A stretch of 45,671 bases of DNA from Acidobacteriota bacterium (GCA_018269075.1 JAFDVJ010000028.1:1-45671), one strand, 5' to 3'; positions 32,660-42,037 are shown, numbered from the stretch's first letter. Notes: generated by a model from the sequence alone, not told the origin. Numbers and translations are program-made.

Positions 32660-35589
32660 AATCTGATTTCCAGAATGATCTGCGTCCCCTTTTTCGCCCC
32701 GCTCCTGATCGTCAGGCTGCCGCCTAACATTTTCGCGCGTTCGGTGATTCCGTTCAAGCCTATTCCCGGTTCGTGATAGTCCGATTCGCTCGGCTGGAAA
32801 CCGACGCCGTCGTCGCTCACGACGAGCCGCAGCAAACCCGCCTCGCGCTTGAGCGAGACGAGCGCCGAACGCGCCCCGGAATGTTTGAGAATGTTGGCCG
32901 CCGCCTCCTGCACGATCCGGTAGAGATTGATCTCGGCCTCCTTCGGCAGGACGCCGTCGACGTCGGCGATCTCGGTTCGAAACTCGATCTCGCCCGAATC
33001 GGCGATCTGTTTGATCAGATAACGGATCGTGTTCGTCAGCCCGACCTTGTCGAGATGGTGCGGGCTCAGATTTTTCGCCATCGCGCGGACGTCCCGGAGC
33101 GCGTGGGCCGCCGTTTCGTCGATCTGGCCGAGCTGTTCGCGAATCCGGCTGGCGCGCGAAACCTTGTCCAGACAATAACCGGCCCAGTTTTTGATGATCA
33201 GCAGCTGCTGGCCGAGATTGTCGTGAATTTCCGAGGCGATCCGTTTGCGCTCGGCTTCCTGCGCGCCGAGCAGCCGCCGCGCGAAGTCTTCGCGCATCGC
33301 CCGCTCGCGGGCGAACTGCCGCGAGCGGTAGGCGTAGCCGCCGTAAAGCACCAGCGCGAGGACGACCGCGAGCAGCAGCGTGAACCACCACGTTTTCCAG
33401 AACGGCGGAAAGACGACGATCTCGATTTCGGCCGTCTCCTCGCTCCAGACGCCGTCGGCATTGGCCGCCGACAGCTGAAACCGGTAGTTTCCCGACGGCA
33501 GATACGGGTAATTGGCGAGCCGCCGCGTGCCGGCATCCGTCCATTCGTCGTCCAAACCGGCGAGCCGGTAGCGAAAACGGATCTGTTCGGGCCGCCGGAA
33601 ACCGAGTCCGGTGTAATTGATCACGAGATTCTCGTTGCCCGGCCGGATCTCGACCTTCCCGGCCGCATCGGTTCGTTTGCCGTTCAGATAGATTTCCTCG
33701 ATCAGCGGTTTCGGCGGCGGCAGCTTTTCCTGTTTCGGATCGATGATGACGACGCCCCTGATCATCGGAAACCAGAGCCTGCCGTCGTGCGTCCGCGTGC
33801 CCGCCCATTGATAGCCGCCGTTGCCCTCGCTCGTGACCATCCCGTCGGCGGTCGTAAAGGCGGTGCAGTAAACCTCCGGAATCTTTCCGTCGGCGAAATC
33901 GTCGAGCATCCGGCGCGGGGCCGTGTAGATGCCGCGATTTCCGAGAAACCAGAAATTATCGTCGTCGTCGACGAGAATCCGCGACACGATGTCTTCGAAA
34001 AGCCCGTCCCCGCTCGTGATCGATTTAAATTGCCCGTCGCGGAAACGGTTCAGCCCGCCGCCGTAGGTCCCGAACCAGAGCGTTCCGTCCGGGTCTTCGT
34101 GGATGTCGCGGACGTAATCGTTCGACAGACCGTCGCGGGTCGTGTAACTGGTAAATTTCCCGTCCTTCAGACAGCTGACGCCGGTGCGCGTCGCGATCCA
34201 GATGCTGCCGTCGCGCGTTTCGGTGATGAAATCGGCGGTATTGCCGGCGAGCCCGTCCGAGGTCGTGTAATGCGCGATCTTTTTTTCGCGGTCCCAGACG
34301 ATCACGCCGTCGCCGTCCGAACCGAACCAGAGATTGTTCCGGGAGTCCTCGAACAGCGAATTGGCCGAAACCAGTTCGTCCCAATCGAAACCGGTGCGTT
34401 CGCCGAATTTTCCGTCGCGGATGCTTTCGACGCCTTTCGAACTGACGTGCCAGAGCGTGCCTTCGTGATCGACCAGCAAAGGGCCGCGCAGCAGCCGATT
34501 CTCCGACGGCGGGGAGACCAGCGCGGTTTCCCCGTCGCGCCACCGGAACAGCCCAGAATTGGTCGCCAGCCAGACGCTGCCGGTGCGGTCCTCGGCGATC
34601 GAATTGACGGCAATTTCGCGCAGGCCGTCGGCTTTCGTCAGCGTCCGGACGCGCCGGTTGATGAGCCGGATCAATCCCTCGCCGACGCGGCCGATCCAGA
34701 TGACGCCTTCGCGATCGACGAAGACCTTATGGGTGGTCATTCCCTCGACATTTTCGATCTCGCTGATCTCGAAGCGATCCTCGGTCACCTCATAGAAATA
34801 TTTGTTGACGTTGACCAGAAACGTGCCGTCCGGTTTGACGAAAGTCGCCGCGTTTTTCGAGGCCGTCTTCAATTTGCCGAGCGTTTTGTAGCGGCCGTCG
34901 CGGTAAACGCCGATCTCTTTTTCCTTGACGATCCACAATCCGCCTTTCGGGCGCGGCTCGACCGCGGTCAGGTCTTTCGAAAGATCCTCCTGCAGGATGA
35001 ACCGGCCGGCCTCGAAGCGGTATAAATTATGTTGGATCTGAAACCAGCGGACGCCGTCCGAATCGCGCAGGATCCCGGTCGCGCCGCCTTCGAAATCGGA
35101 CAAATCGCAGTAATCCGACCGGCAGACCAGCGGCCGCGTTCGATTTCCGGCCCACAGCAGATCGTCCGAATCGACGAACAGGCCGGTGATCGGCACATTG
35201 TTGATCCGGCGGCCGTCATCGATCATTTCAAAACGATTTTCGTCGTAACGAATGATCTGCCCGTTTTCCGTCCCGATCCAGAGCCTCCCCGCGTGATCGG
35301 CGGCGAGCGCCCAGATTCGGTTGTTTTTGAGCTCCGGCGTGTTGGCCGTCGTGTAAATTTTGAACTTGACGCCGTCGAACCGCGCGAGGCCGCCGAACGT
35401 GCCGATCCACAGATAGCCGTCCGGCGTCTGCGCGATCGCCGACACCGAATTCTGCGGCAGACCGTTGTCGGTCGTCCATTTCGTCTGCAGAAACTGATTG
35501 TTCGATTGACCGGCGAGGACGCTCGCGGCGAGCAGGATCGTCCAGACCAAAACCGCCGAATACCGGACGGATACGCGCATTTTTTTCAA
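32656..35589 (-). CDS. Two-component propeller histidine kinase, 977 aa
   Basis: A signal peptide or anchor (YSAVLVWTILLAASVLAGQ) precedes a large periplasmic sensor built from Reg_prop repeats (LWIGTFGGLARFDG, SVWLATNSGLFRW, LWFGTYGGGLNRF, about residues 35-640). A Y_Y_Y domain follows (about 650-725), then one TM (WWFTLLLAVVLALVLYGGYA). The kinase core is HisKA_3 type, with phospho-acceptor His789 in SEIHDNLGQQLL, then an ATPase domain (EAAANILKHSGARSA and DDGVGFQPSE). The propeller architecture resembles sensors of glycans in Bacteroidota, but the ligand is unknown. It overlaps the response regulator by four bases and is divergent from mutS2. Confidence 0.95.
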   Translation of the reverse strand: MKKMRVSVRYSAVLVWTILLAASVLAGQSNNQFLQTKWTTDNGLPQNSVSAIAQTPDGYLWIGTFGGLARFDGVKFKIYTTANTPELKNNRIWALAADHAGRLWIGTENGQIIRYDENRFEMIDDGRRINNVPITGLFVDSDDLLWAGNRTRPLVCRSDYCDLSDFEGGATGILRDSDGVRWFQIQHNLYRFEAGRFILQEDLSKDLTAVEPRPKGGLWIVKEKEIGVYRDGRYKTLGKLKTASKNAATFVKPDGTFLVNVNKYFYEVTEDRFEISEIENVEGMTTHKVFVDREGVIWIGRVGEGLIRLINRRVRTLTKADGLREIAVNSIAEDRTGSVWLATNSGLFRWRDGETALVSPPSENRLLRGPLLVDHEGTLWHVSSKGVESIRDGKFGERTGFDWDELVSANSLFEDSRNNLWFGSDGDGVIVWDREKKIAHYTTSDGLAGNTADFITETRDGSIWIATRTGVSCLKDGKFTSYTTRDGLSNDYVRDIHEDPDGTLWFGTYGGGLNRFRDGQFKSITSGDGLFEDIVSRILVDDDDNFWFLGNRGIYTAPRRMLDDFADGKIPEVYCTAFTTADGMVTSEGNGGYQWAGTRTHDGRLWFPMIRGVVIIDPKQEKLPPPKPLIEEIYLNGKRTDAAGKVEIRPGNENLVINYTGLGFRRPEQIRFRYRLAGLDDEWTDAGTRRLANYPYLPSGNYRFQLSAANADGVWSEETAEIEIVVFPPFWKTWWFTLLLAVVLALVLYGGYAYRSRQFARERAMREDFARRLLGAQEAERKRIASEIHDNLGQQLLIIKNWAGYCLDKVSRASRIREQLGQIDETAAHALRDVRAMAKNLSPHHLDKVGLTNTIRYLIKQIADSGEIEFRTEIADVDGVLPKEAEINLYRIVQEAAANILKHSGARSALVSLKREAGLLRLVVSDDGVGFQPSESDYHEPGIGLNGITERAKMLGGSLTIRSGAKKGTQIILEIRL

Positions 35590-35659
35590 CTCGATGTTAA
35601 AATTTTCGGGTGGCGAATGGAATTTTACATTAATTCCGTTTTGAAGACAAAAGTCGATC

Positions 35660-35694
35660 GGATTTCGGATTTCGGATTTCGGATTTCGGATTGC
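35660..35694. repeat. 7-bp tandem repeat (GGATTTC)n between divergent genes
   Basis: Five GGATTTC units occur in the region shared by the starts of the kinase gene and mutS2. Promoters of both genes would have to lie around it. Confidence 0.75.
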
Positions 35695-35744
35695 TCGAAA
35701 TGGATATCGACCGGAAACTCAGGGCTCAGGACTAAAATAGCATT

Positions 35745-38204
35745 ATGAACGATACGACGCTTTCATCTCTCGAATACGAAAATCTGCTCGCGCTCGTCGC
35801 GCGGAACGCGCAGACGCCGATGGGCGCGGCGCGGTTTGCCGGCCTGCGGCCGCTCGTCGGCCGCCGCGAGCTCGATCAGCAGCTGAAGCTGATCGCCGAA
35901 ACGATCGCGCTCAACGAGGAAAAACAGGTCTCGTGGTCGTTCAGCGGTCTCGAAGACCCGTCGGACGCGGTCGCGATTCTCCGCATCCGCGGCGCGACGC
36001 TCGAACCGCTGACGCTGCTTGAAATCACGCGCGTCTGCAATCAGGCATTGTTCGCGCGCTCGGCCGTCCAGCCCGAAAAGGAGTTCGCGCCGATCGTCTG
36101 GGAAACCGTCGAACGGATTCCGCCGTCGCTTTTCGCCGTCATCGACCGCGTCAACAAAAAACTGCTGCCCTCAGGCGAGATCGACGACACGGCTTCGCCC
36201 GAGCTGGCGCGGCTCCGGCGCGAGATCAACGCGCAGCGCGGGCGCCTGCAGAAAGCGCTCGAATCGACGATGCGCGCGGCCGGCGACGCGATCCAGGACG
36301 CGATCGTCACCCAGCGCAACGAGCGCTACGTGATCCCGGTGAAATCCGATTTTCGCGGCAAGATCCAGGGCGTCGCGCACGGCTTTTCGTCGAGCGGCGC
36401 GACCGTCTTCATCGAGCCGCTCGAAGCGATCGAGGCCAACAACGAGCTCCAGAACCTCAAGGGCAAGGAAGAGCGCGAGGTCGCGCGGATCATCTTTTCG
36501 CTGACCGAGGACCTGCGCCGCGAGCTGCCGGCGATCGAAGCGGCCGTCAAGGCCGTCACCGAGCTCGATTTCGTCAAGGCGAAGGTCGAATTCGCGCGCC
36601 GCTTCCGGGCGATCGTCCCGGAAATCACCGACGACGAGACGCTCGATCTGAAAGACGCGCGCCACCCGCTGCTCGAAGAAAACATCCGCGCCGCCAAGTC
36701 GGAAACCGGTCCGAAATCCGAAATCCGCAATCCGAAATCCGACGAGATCGTCCCGATCAGTTTTAAGTTATCGAAAGAAAACCCGGTGATGATCATTTCC
36801 GGCGCGAACGCGGGCGGCAAGACGGTCGTCCTCAAAACCGCCGGACTGCTTAGTCTGATGGCCGTTTCCGGTCTGCCGGTGCCGGCCCGCGAGGCGCGGA
36901 TTCCCTTTTACAGATCGGTTTTGGCCGACATCGGCGACAATCAGTCGCTGGCCGCGAATCTCTCGACGTTCTCGTCGCACATCTCGAACATCGCCGCGAT
37001 GATGCGCGACTGCGCCGCGCCGGCGCTCGTTTTGCTCGACGAGGTCGGCACCGGCACCGATCCGGACGAAGGCTCGGCCCTCGGCGTCGCGATCGTCGAT
37101 TATTTCCGCCGCAGCTGCGGCGCCGAAGTCATCGCCTCGACGCATTACCGCGGCCTGAAGATCTACGCCGCGAACGACGAATCGGTCGTCAACGCGTCGG
37201 TCGAATTCGACGAAAAAACTTTGCAGCCGACCTATCGACTGCTCGTCGGAATGGCCGGCGCGTCGAGCGGCATCGAGATCGCGCGGCGCTTCGGCATCCG
37301 CGACGACGTCATCGCCGAGGCGCGGCAGCATCTCGACATCTCGGCGCGCGAGGCCGAAAACTATCTCCACAAGCTCGCCCGCGAAACGCGGCAGGCCGAA
37401 GACCTGCGCGTCGCGCTCGAGGAGGAACGCGAGGCGACGGCCCAGAAATACGCGCGGCTCGACATCGAGGCGATCAAAAAGGAAAAGGAGCGCCGGCGCC
37501 GGTTCGAACAGGAGCTCGCCCGGACGATCGACGAATTCGAGCGCCAGTCGCGGGCGTTTCTCGCGACGATCGAGGATAAGGCGCTGAAAAACCGGCTCGA
37601 CAAGGAACGCGCCGCGCGCAAGGCCGAATTGAACCGCGCCGTCCTCGCGAAGATGACCGACGCGGCGACGCGCGGCCGCGGCGACGCCGACAATAAAACG
37701 CCGGATTCCGGGCTCCCGGCGCAAAACCTGCCGATCGCCGTCGGGTCGAAGGTCCGCACGTCTTTCGGCAGCGTCGGGACGGTCGAAAAGATCGACCGCG
37801 AGACGGCCGAGGTGACCGTCGGCGCGATGCGGCTCCGCGAAAAAATCGCGAATCTGCAGGCGCTCGGCGAAAGCGGATCGTCAACGGGCGCGAAAACGCG
37901 CGGCGAAAAGCTGCAGGAACAGATGAAGGACTCGAACCTGCGGCTCGACACGGCCGATATGAACGCCGAGCTGAATCTGATCGGCAGGACGACGACCGAC
38001 GCCGAGTACGATCTCGACCGTTTTCTCGACGAAGCCTACCTCGCGGCGCTCCCGCGTGTGCGGATCATCCACGGCTTCGGCACCGGCGCGCTCAAGAATT
38101 TCGTGCATCATTTCCTGAAAGGCCACCCGCACGTCGCGCGCTACGCCTTCGCGCCGCAGGATCAGGGCGGCAACGGGGCGACGGTCGCGGAGCTGAAGCT
38201 TTAA
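35745..38204 (+). CDS. mutS2: Endonuclease MutS2 with C-terminal Smr domain, 819 aa
   Basis: MutS2 is a MutS-related ATPase implicated in suppressing recombination and in ribosome rescue in some bacteria. The N-terminal core begins with TLSSLEYENLLALVARNAQT. The ATPase has Walker A SGANAGGKTVVLK (Gly353-Lys359), the Walker B LVLLDEVGTGTDPDEG and the switch STHYRGLKIYA. A long charged coiled coil follows (about 530-640), then a KOW-like segment (AVGSKVRTSFGSVGTVEKID) and an Smr nuclease domain (LIGRTTTDAEYDLDRFLDEA, HGFGTGALK). Residues about 321-333 (GPKSEIRNPKSDE) are encoded by a 7-bp interspersed repeat absent from typical MutS2. Confidence 0.96.
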   Translation: MNDTTLSSLEYENLLALVARNAQTPMGAARFAGLRPLVGRRELDQQLKLIAETIALNEEKQVSWSFSGLEDPSDAVAILRIRGATLEPLTLLEITRVCNQALFARSAVQPEKEFAPIVWETVERIPPSLFAVIDRVNKKLLPSGEIDDTASPELARLRREINAQRGRLQKALESTMRAAGDAIQDAIVTQRNERYVIPVKSDFRGKIQGVAHGFSSSGATVFIEPLEAIEANNELQNLKGKEEREVARIIFSLTEDLRRELPAIEAAVKAVTELDFVKAKVEFARRFRAIVPEITDDETLDLKDARHPLLEENIRAAKSETGPKSEIRNPKSDEIVPISFKLSKENPVMIISGANAGGKTVVLKTAGLLSLMAVSGLPVPAREARIPFYRSVLADIGDNQSLAANLSTFSSHISNIAAMMRDCAAPALVLLDEVGTGTDPDEGSALGVAIVDYFRRSCGAEVIASTHYRGLKIYAANDESVVNASVEFDEKTLQPTYRLLVGMAGASSGIEIARRFGIRDDVIAEARQHLDISAREAENYLHKLARETRQAEDLRVALEEEREATAQKYARLDIEAIKKEKERRRRFEQELARTIDEFERQSRAFLATIEDKALKNRLDKERAARKAELNRAVLAKMTDAATRGRGDADNKTPDSGLPAQNLPIAVGSKVRTSFGSVGTVEKIDRETAEVTVGAMRLREKIANLQALGESGSSTGAKTRGEKLQEQMKDSNLRLDTADMNAELNLIGRTTTDAEYDLDRFLDEAYLAALPRVRIIHGFGTGALKNFVHHFLKGHPHVARYAFAPQDQGGNGATVAELKL
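36711..36741. repeat. 7-bp repeat within mutS2
   Basis: CCGAAATCCGAAATCCGCAA followed by TCCGAAATCCG lies in the coding sequence between the HPLLEEN segment and the Walker A motif. It matches the intergenic family of 1665-1702. Confidence 0.85.
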
Positions 38205-38361
38205 TTTTTTAACGCCGAGGCGCAAAGGCGCGAAGACGCGGAGTTGTTTTGGCGTCGGTTTCCGTCAGCGAAACGTTTTCGGAATAAAGTTGTGACTTCC
38301 GATCGAAAAAACCGCCCGAAAATGCCTTCGCGCCTTGGCGTCCCGGCGTCTTCGCGTTAAA
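38205..38361. repeat. Paired inverted repeat element, AACGC..GGCGC family (copy 3)
   Basis: Left arm at about 38209-38240 (TTAACGCCGAGGCGCAAAGG...) and right arm at about 38321-38361 (...CGTCTTCGCGTTAAATT) are inverted. The element follows the mutS2 stop within a few bases and runs up to the next gene. Confidence 0.78.
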
Positions 38362-38391
38362 TTAATCGAAGCCGCGCTCCCCGATAAATTT

Positions 38392-38889
38392 ATGACCATC
38401 CGCCGATCGACATTCAATCTCGTCCCGCGAAAAGAGGTTTTCGCGCTCTTTAACGCCGTGCCCGGGTTTATGGACGCGGAATGGTTCGCCGAAAAGGACT
38501 GGTTTCGAGATCAGGCGGCCGCGGATTACGAAAAAGCCTTCGACGCTCTGCTGCCGCGCGCGGCGGGCGGCGGTCATCGGTGGAGCGACGACGCCGGCAA
38601 CGCGATCGAGATGCGGGTCGAAAACGAAAAGCCGGCGGCGCTCGCGGTGCAGCTCGGCGCCGATCCGCTGAAAACGGATTTCGCGGCCGCGGTCGTCGAA
38701 TTCGCGGCCGCCAACGAGCTGCTTTTCCGGTCGATGGAAACCGGCGGTTTCGTCGAGCCGGTGTGGGACAAATTTCTCGAAAAGTTCCGGCTCGGCCGGG
38801 CGCTGCTCTTCGCCCGCGATCCGGCCGCGAATTCGGGCGACCGGCCGTATTACGACGCTGTCCGGCGCGAGCTCGAAGACGGGCTCTGA
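38392..38889 (+). CDS. Hypothetical protein, 165 aa
   Basis: I chose the ATG at 38392 (MTIRRSTFNLVPRKEVFALF), since the open frame before it runs into a repeat element. The protein is soluble, with an Ala-rich helical middle (DFAAAVVEFAAANELLFRSM) and no signal peptide. I do not recognise the family. It lies about 190 bases after mutS2 in the same direction but is separated from it by a repeat element, so cotranscription is uncertain. Confidence 0.65.
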   Translation: MTIRRSTFNLVPRKEVFALFNAVPGFMDAEWFAEKDWFRDQAAADYEKAFDALLPRAAGGGHRWSDDAGNAIEMRVENEKPAALAVQLGADPLKTDFAAAVVEFAAANELLFRSMETGGFVEPVWDKFLEKFRLGRALLFARDPAANSGDRPYYDAVRRELEDGL

Positions 38890-39012
38890 AACCGGTTCCG
38901 GCCGGTAAATCTTCTGATTGTCGAAAATAAATTCCTGCCGGGTTGATTCGGCCGGCCGGAGCTTTTAAAATATCGATTGGTATTTTACCCCGAGCCCCCG
39001 GAGATAATTTTT

Positions 39013-39186
39013 ATGACATTGGATATTACCGAAAAGGAAAGAGAGTTACTGGCAGACGTATTGAGATCGGCGCACGAGGATCTGCGGGAAGAGATGCATT
39101 ACACGGAACGTTTCGAATACAAGGAACTGCTCAGGGAAAGATTCGAGCTCCTCAAAGAACTTCAGGCCAAAGTCGAAGCGGGCTGA
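39013..39186 (+). CDS. Small helical protein, 57 aa
   Basis: I chose the ATG at 39013 (MTLDITEKERELLADVLRSA); the frame starts further upstream, but without conserved-looking sequence. The short product is almost entirely charged helix (HEDLREEMHYTERFEYKELL). It resembles small uncharacterised proteins common in Acidobacteriota and Verrucomicrobia; the family function is unknown. An AATTTTT stretch rather than a clear ribosome binding site precedes it. Confidence 0.65.
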   Translation: MTLDITEKERELLADVLRSAHEDLREEMHYTERFEYKELLRERFELLKELQAKVEAG

Positions 39187-39736
39187 AAACCTCCGGGTTC
39201 CGCTCCGAAAAATCCTAAAATCACCCCGATGTATTAACGCCGACTTTCGTTCGGTGTCGAGCGAACTGCGCGCCGACGACGCCGCTGCCCGGCGGGACGC
39301 TGAAAAGAGGGATTTATTGACTTGACCCTGATTTTCGAAAAGTTTTCAAACTTCTGAATTCAACTGATTATCGTTAGTGACAGAACTTATTGAAAAAAGC
39401 GGCGATTCCGGTCGCGTTCGCTTTTTTGTGCTTCCACTAAACACACAAAAACACGAAAGAAATTTAGTGTTTTTAGTGTGTTTAGTGGATCGTTTAAAAA
39501 CCCCTCGCGGGTTTAACGCTCATTATTCCAACAAGTTTTGCCACACACAATAAATAACCGTTCGCCGTCCGACGGCCCGCGATTCCGGCTTTTCGATTAC
39601 ACCCGGCGGCCGGAAATGATGTAAAATAACGACGGTTCCCGAGCCGCGCCGGTCGTCGTCCGTAAGTTATGAAACCGCCGAAAATCGTCTTGCTGCTGAT
39701 TCAGTTCGGTCTGCGAGGCAGGAGATTGAAACAATT
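39187..39736. other. Intergenic region with a hairpin repeat
   Basis: No gene is supportable. It holds the palindromic repeat at 39431-39492 and otherwise looks unstructured. The strand immediately downstream encodes a lipoprotein of lower GC. Confidence 0.55.
39431..39492. repeat. Palindromic repeat of the CCACTAAACACAC family
   Basis: CCACTAAACACACAAAAACA and TGTTTTTAGTGTGTTTAGTGG form an inverted repeat around a loop of about 15 bases. It belongs to the family of 5069-5140. Confidence 0.82.
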
Positions 39737-40306
39737 ATGAACGTAATGTTTCGAGTCGGTAATTTATTGTTTTTGGTCGCTGTTTTACTCCTGGGCAGCC
39801 AGTTGTCTTGCGGTACGGCAATAAATCAAACAAATAAATCTACATATTCAAATTTGGGAGCAGACAAGGCAGAAAATATAGCTACCAATTCAAACCCGGC
39901 ATCGTCGCCCCCAAAGCCTAACGCTGTTATAGATCCGGATCTGGAGAAAAACCGCCGATTGTGGCAGGAAAAAGGAATCACCAATTACAATTTCGTTAAT
40001 TACAAGATGGCTGGCGCTATGAGTGTTTGGGCACGAGTTTTAATCAAAGTCAGAAACAGTCAGTTTGTATCGATGGAACCGCCGCCGGATCGGAGAGAAC
40101 TCGAACGAATCGATGGATATGAAGATTTTAATACGATTGAAAAACTCTTCGATAAACTTCAGGAAGCCTATGATAAGGGATATCTGGTAAGGGTGAAATA
40201 TAACAAGGAATTCGGTTATCCTGAATTTTTGAACATTAATTCCCTGAGTGATTCCGATTCAGGTTTTGCTTTTGAAATCAGCCTTTTTCAGATCGTCCCG
40301 GATTGA
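39737..40306 (+). CDS. Putative lipoprotein, DUF6174-like, 189 aa
   Basis: The N-terminal segment NLLFLVAVLLLGSQLSCGTA is a lipoprotein signal with a lipobox-like LSCG (Cys about 26). A Ser/Asn/Pro-rich linker follows, then a domain with NRRLWQEKGITNYNFVNYKM and a later TIEKLFDKLQEAYDKGYLVR and YNKEFGYPEF. This W...I.NY and GYP pattern fits the DUF6174 family of uncharacterised lipoproteins. The coding region is AT-richer and uses AAA, ATA and GGA-type codons more than its neighbours, hinting at transfer. Function unknown. Confidence 0.7.
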   Translation: MNVMFRVGNLLFLVAVLLLGSQLSCGTAINQTNKSTYSNLGADKAENIATNSNPASSPPKPNAVIDPDLEKNRRLWQEKGITNYNFVNYKMAGAMSVWARVLIKVRNSQFVSMEPPPDRRELERIDGYEDFNTIEKLFDKLQEAYDKGYLVRVKYNKEFGYPEFLNINSLSDSDSGFAFEISLFQIVPD

Positions 40307-40447
40307 GGTTTAATTGCAACGAATGGAGAGTCCCGGCAATTCGCCGAAAGAAACGAAGCCGAGGCACCAATCGTTGGATCGTGCTTTCAGGAAAACGACG
40401 GGTTTGAAGTTTCAATAATTCGGGCGGCCGCGTTAATCAACGTGCTT

Positions 40448-41137
40448 ATGAAATCGCAGAAACTCATTTTTCTTCTGGTTCTATTGTTTTCGCTGCCGGT
40501 CTGTTTCGGGCAGCAAAAACCGGCGGCCGAATTGTATGACGAAACCGGGTTTCTGCCGTGCGACGAGTTAAAGGGCCGGGTCGACGGTCTTTTCATCGCC
40601 TTAAGCAGCCGTCCGGATTCGAAAGGGCTGATCATAATTCCCGACGATCCGGACAACCGGTTGGAAAATTACCGGTATGAAAGCCTGGTCAGGCGGATCA
40701 TCGATTTCAGAAGTTATGACCCCGGCCGCGTCGAATTCGTCCACGCCCGGAGCGAGGGAAAAAAGCTGTGGGTGCAATTCTGGCTGGTTCCGCCGGAAGC
40801 GGAGCGCGTGCGCTATGCGGAAGAAACCTGGGATTACGTTTTAAGCGCCGACAAACCGTTCGTTTTCTATTACAAGTATGATAATCCCGAGAGCGACTGC
40901 CCGCTCCGGCCCGATTTCGGGTTTTATGCCAGACTTTTGCGGGCCAATCCGAATTTTCGCGGGCAGGTCGTCATCCGTCAGCGATCGGCCGCCGGGTTTA
41001 AGAGAAAAAAACGCGAACTGTCGGATCAATTGTTTCGGATCAGCAAAACGCCGCCAGATCGGATAAAATTCTTTTACGCGAAACCCGAACGCTACACGAC
41101 CGTCGAATACTGGCTGGTTCCGGTGAAGAAAAAGTAA
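40448..41137 (+). CDS. Secreted hypothetical protein, 229 aa
   Basis: I chose the ATG at 40448 (MKSQKLIFLLVLLFSLPVCF), a good signal peptide; a GTG two codons earlier is also possible. The mature protein contains two similar halves around a repeated pattern (DPGRVEFVHARSEGKKLWVQ then FWLVPPEAE; PPDRIKFFYAKPERYTTVEY then WLVPVKKK), suggesting an internal duplication. I recognise no domain. The TAA stop is immediately followed by the ATG of the truncated dnaG copy, which suggests that this gene once preceded dnaG or was fused to its 5' end by rearrangement. Confidence 0.72.
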   Translation: MKSQKLIFLLVLLFSLPVCFGQQKPAAELYDETGFLPCDELKGRVDGLFIALSSRPDSKGLIIIPDDPDNRLENYRYESLVRRIIDFRSYDPGRVEFVHARSEGKKLWVQFWLVPPEAERVRYAEETWDYVLSADKPFVFYYKYDNPESDCPLRPDFGFYARLLRANPNFRGQVVIRQRSAAGFKRKKRELSDQLFRISKTPPDRIKFFYAKPERYTTVEYWLVPVKKK

Positions 41138-41365
41138 ATGCTCTACGATCAATATTTCATCGACGATCTCAAATCGCGCGCGGATCTCGTGCGGATCGTC
41201 GAGATGCACGTTCCCTTAAAGAAAAAAGGCGCGAACCGGTGGGGCAGCTGCCCGTTTCACGGCGAAAAGACGCCGTCGCTTTCGGTCAGCCCGGCGAAGG
41301 GCTTTTTCGGGTCAAAGCGCGGAGAGAGATTTTGCTTTGATTTTGCCGTTTTTCGGGTAAAATAG
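41138..41365 (+). pseudogene. Duplicated 5' fragment of dnaG (truncated primase)
   Basis: Bases 41138-41308 match 42224-42394 of intact dnaG with six substitutions in 171, the first 99 bases being identical. The fragment keeps the start MLYDQYFIDDLKSRADLVRI and half of the zinc-ribbon (CPFHGEKTPSLSV) but diverges before the CFGC half, then reads 19 unrelated residues to a TAG. It cannot bind zinc as DnaG does. Changes at conserved places (PSL for PSF, GANRWGS for GANWWGN) show that this copy is the decaying one. It sits immediately upstream of the toxin-antitoxin genes. Confidence 0.93.
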
Positions 41366-41378
41366 GGTTGGATAATTT

Positions 41379-41630
41379 ATGATGCAAACCGAATTGATCG
41401 ATAGCCTGATTCATTTGCCGGTTGCCGACCGGATCGAGATCATCGAACGAATTTCGCGCAGCCTTCGTGAGGATCTGGTGAAAAAAAATTCCGGCGACGC
41501 CGATCCGGATGAACGCGAAACGGCTTATTTCCGTTTGCGCGGGATTGCCGCGGTCGAAGGCAAAACCCCGCCCGACGACGAACGAGTCCGTGAAGATTTT
41601 TTGAACCATCTTTCCGAAAAATATAAATGA
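41379..41630 (+). CDS. Antitoxin-like protein of a type II TA pair, 83 aa
   Basis: A small acidic protein whose N-terminus LIDSLIHLPVADRIEIIERI is like the addiction-module component/Unstab_antitox families (L..L...eR..iie.i..S). The C-terminal half is charged and probably flexible, wrapping the toxin. The stop overlaps the toxin start by four bases (ATGA), the classic coupled arrangement. It is located between the two dnaG copies. The family assignment is from pattern and context. Confidence 0.75.
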   Translation: MMQTELIDSLIHLPVADRIEIIERISRSLREDLVKKNSGDADPDERETAYFRLRGIAAVEGKTPPDDERVREDFLNHLSEKYK

Positions 41631-42037
41631 TGCGCGTTTTGATCGATACGAACATCGTTCTGGATTTTGTTCTGGCCCGACAACCGTTTTTTACCGAAGC
41701 CGATCAGATCTTTTTTCGTCTTCGAAAAAAAGAATTCGAGGCTTTCGTTTCGGCCATCACGCCGATCAACGTTTTTTACACGACCCGCAAGGAAACCGAC
41801 AAAGCGACGGCTTTTACGGCCGTCGATGAGTTGTTGAAATTGGTTGAGATCGCGCGGAGCGACAACCGGATTTATAAAAACGCGCTTTCACTTAATTTCA
41901 AAGACTACGAGGACGCCGTCCAGCACGAATGCGCCGTCGCCGAAAACCTCGACGCAATCGTCACCCGAAACGCCAAAGATTATCAAAACGCTTCGATCCG
42001 GATTTATTCGCCGGCGGAATTTCTGCAAACTCTTTAA
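41627..42037 (+). CDS. PIN-domain (VapC-like) toxin, 136 aa
   Basis: The N-terminal motif VLIDTNIVLDFVL carries the first acidic residue of the PIN-domain ribonuclease site. DYEDAVQHECAVAENLDAIV and TRNAKDYQNA hold the later acidic residues typical of VapC-type toxins. An FYTTRKET segment lies in the middle. The length is typical. It is translationally coupled to the upstream antitoxin gene. VapC toxins usually cleave tRNA or rRNA to stop growth under stress; the target here is unknown. Confidence 0.88.
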   Translation: MMRVLIDTNIVLDFVLARQPFFTEADQIFFRLRKKEFEAFVSAITPINVFYTTRKETDKATAFTAVDELLKLVEIARSDNRIYKNALSLNFKDYEDAVQHECAVAENLDAIVTRNAKDYQNASIRIYSPAEFLQTL

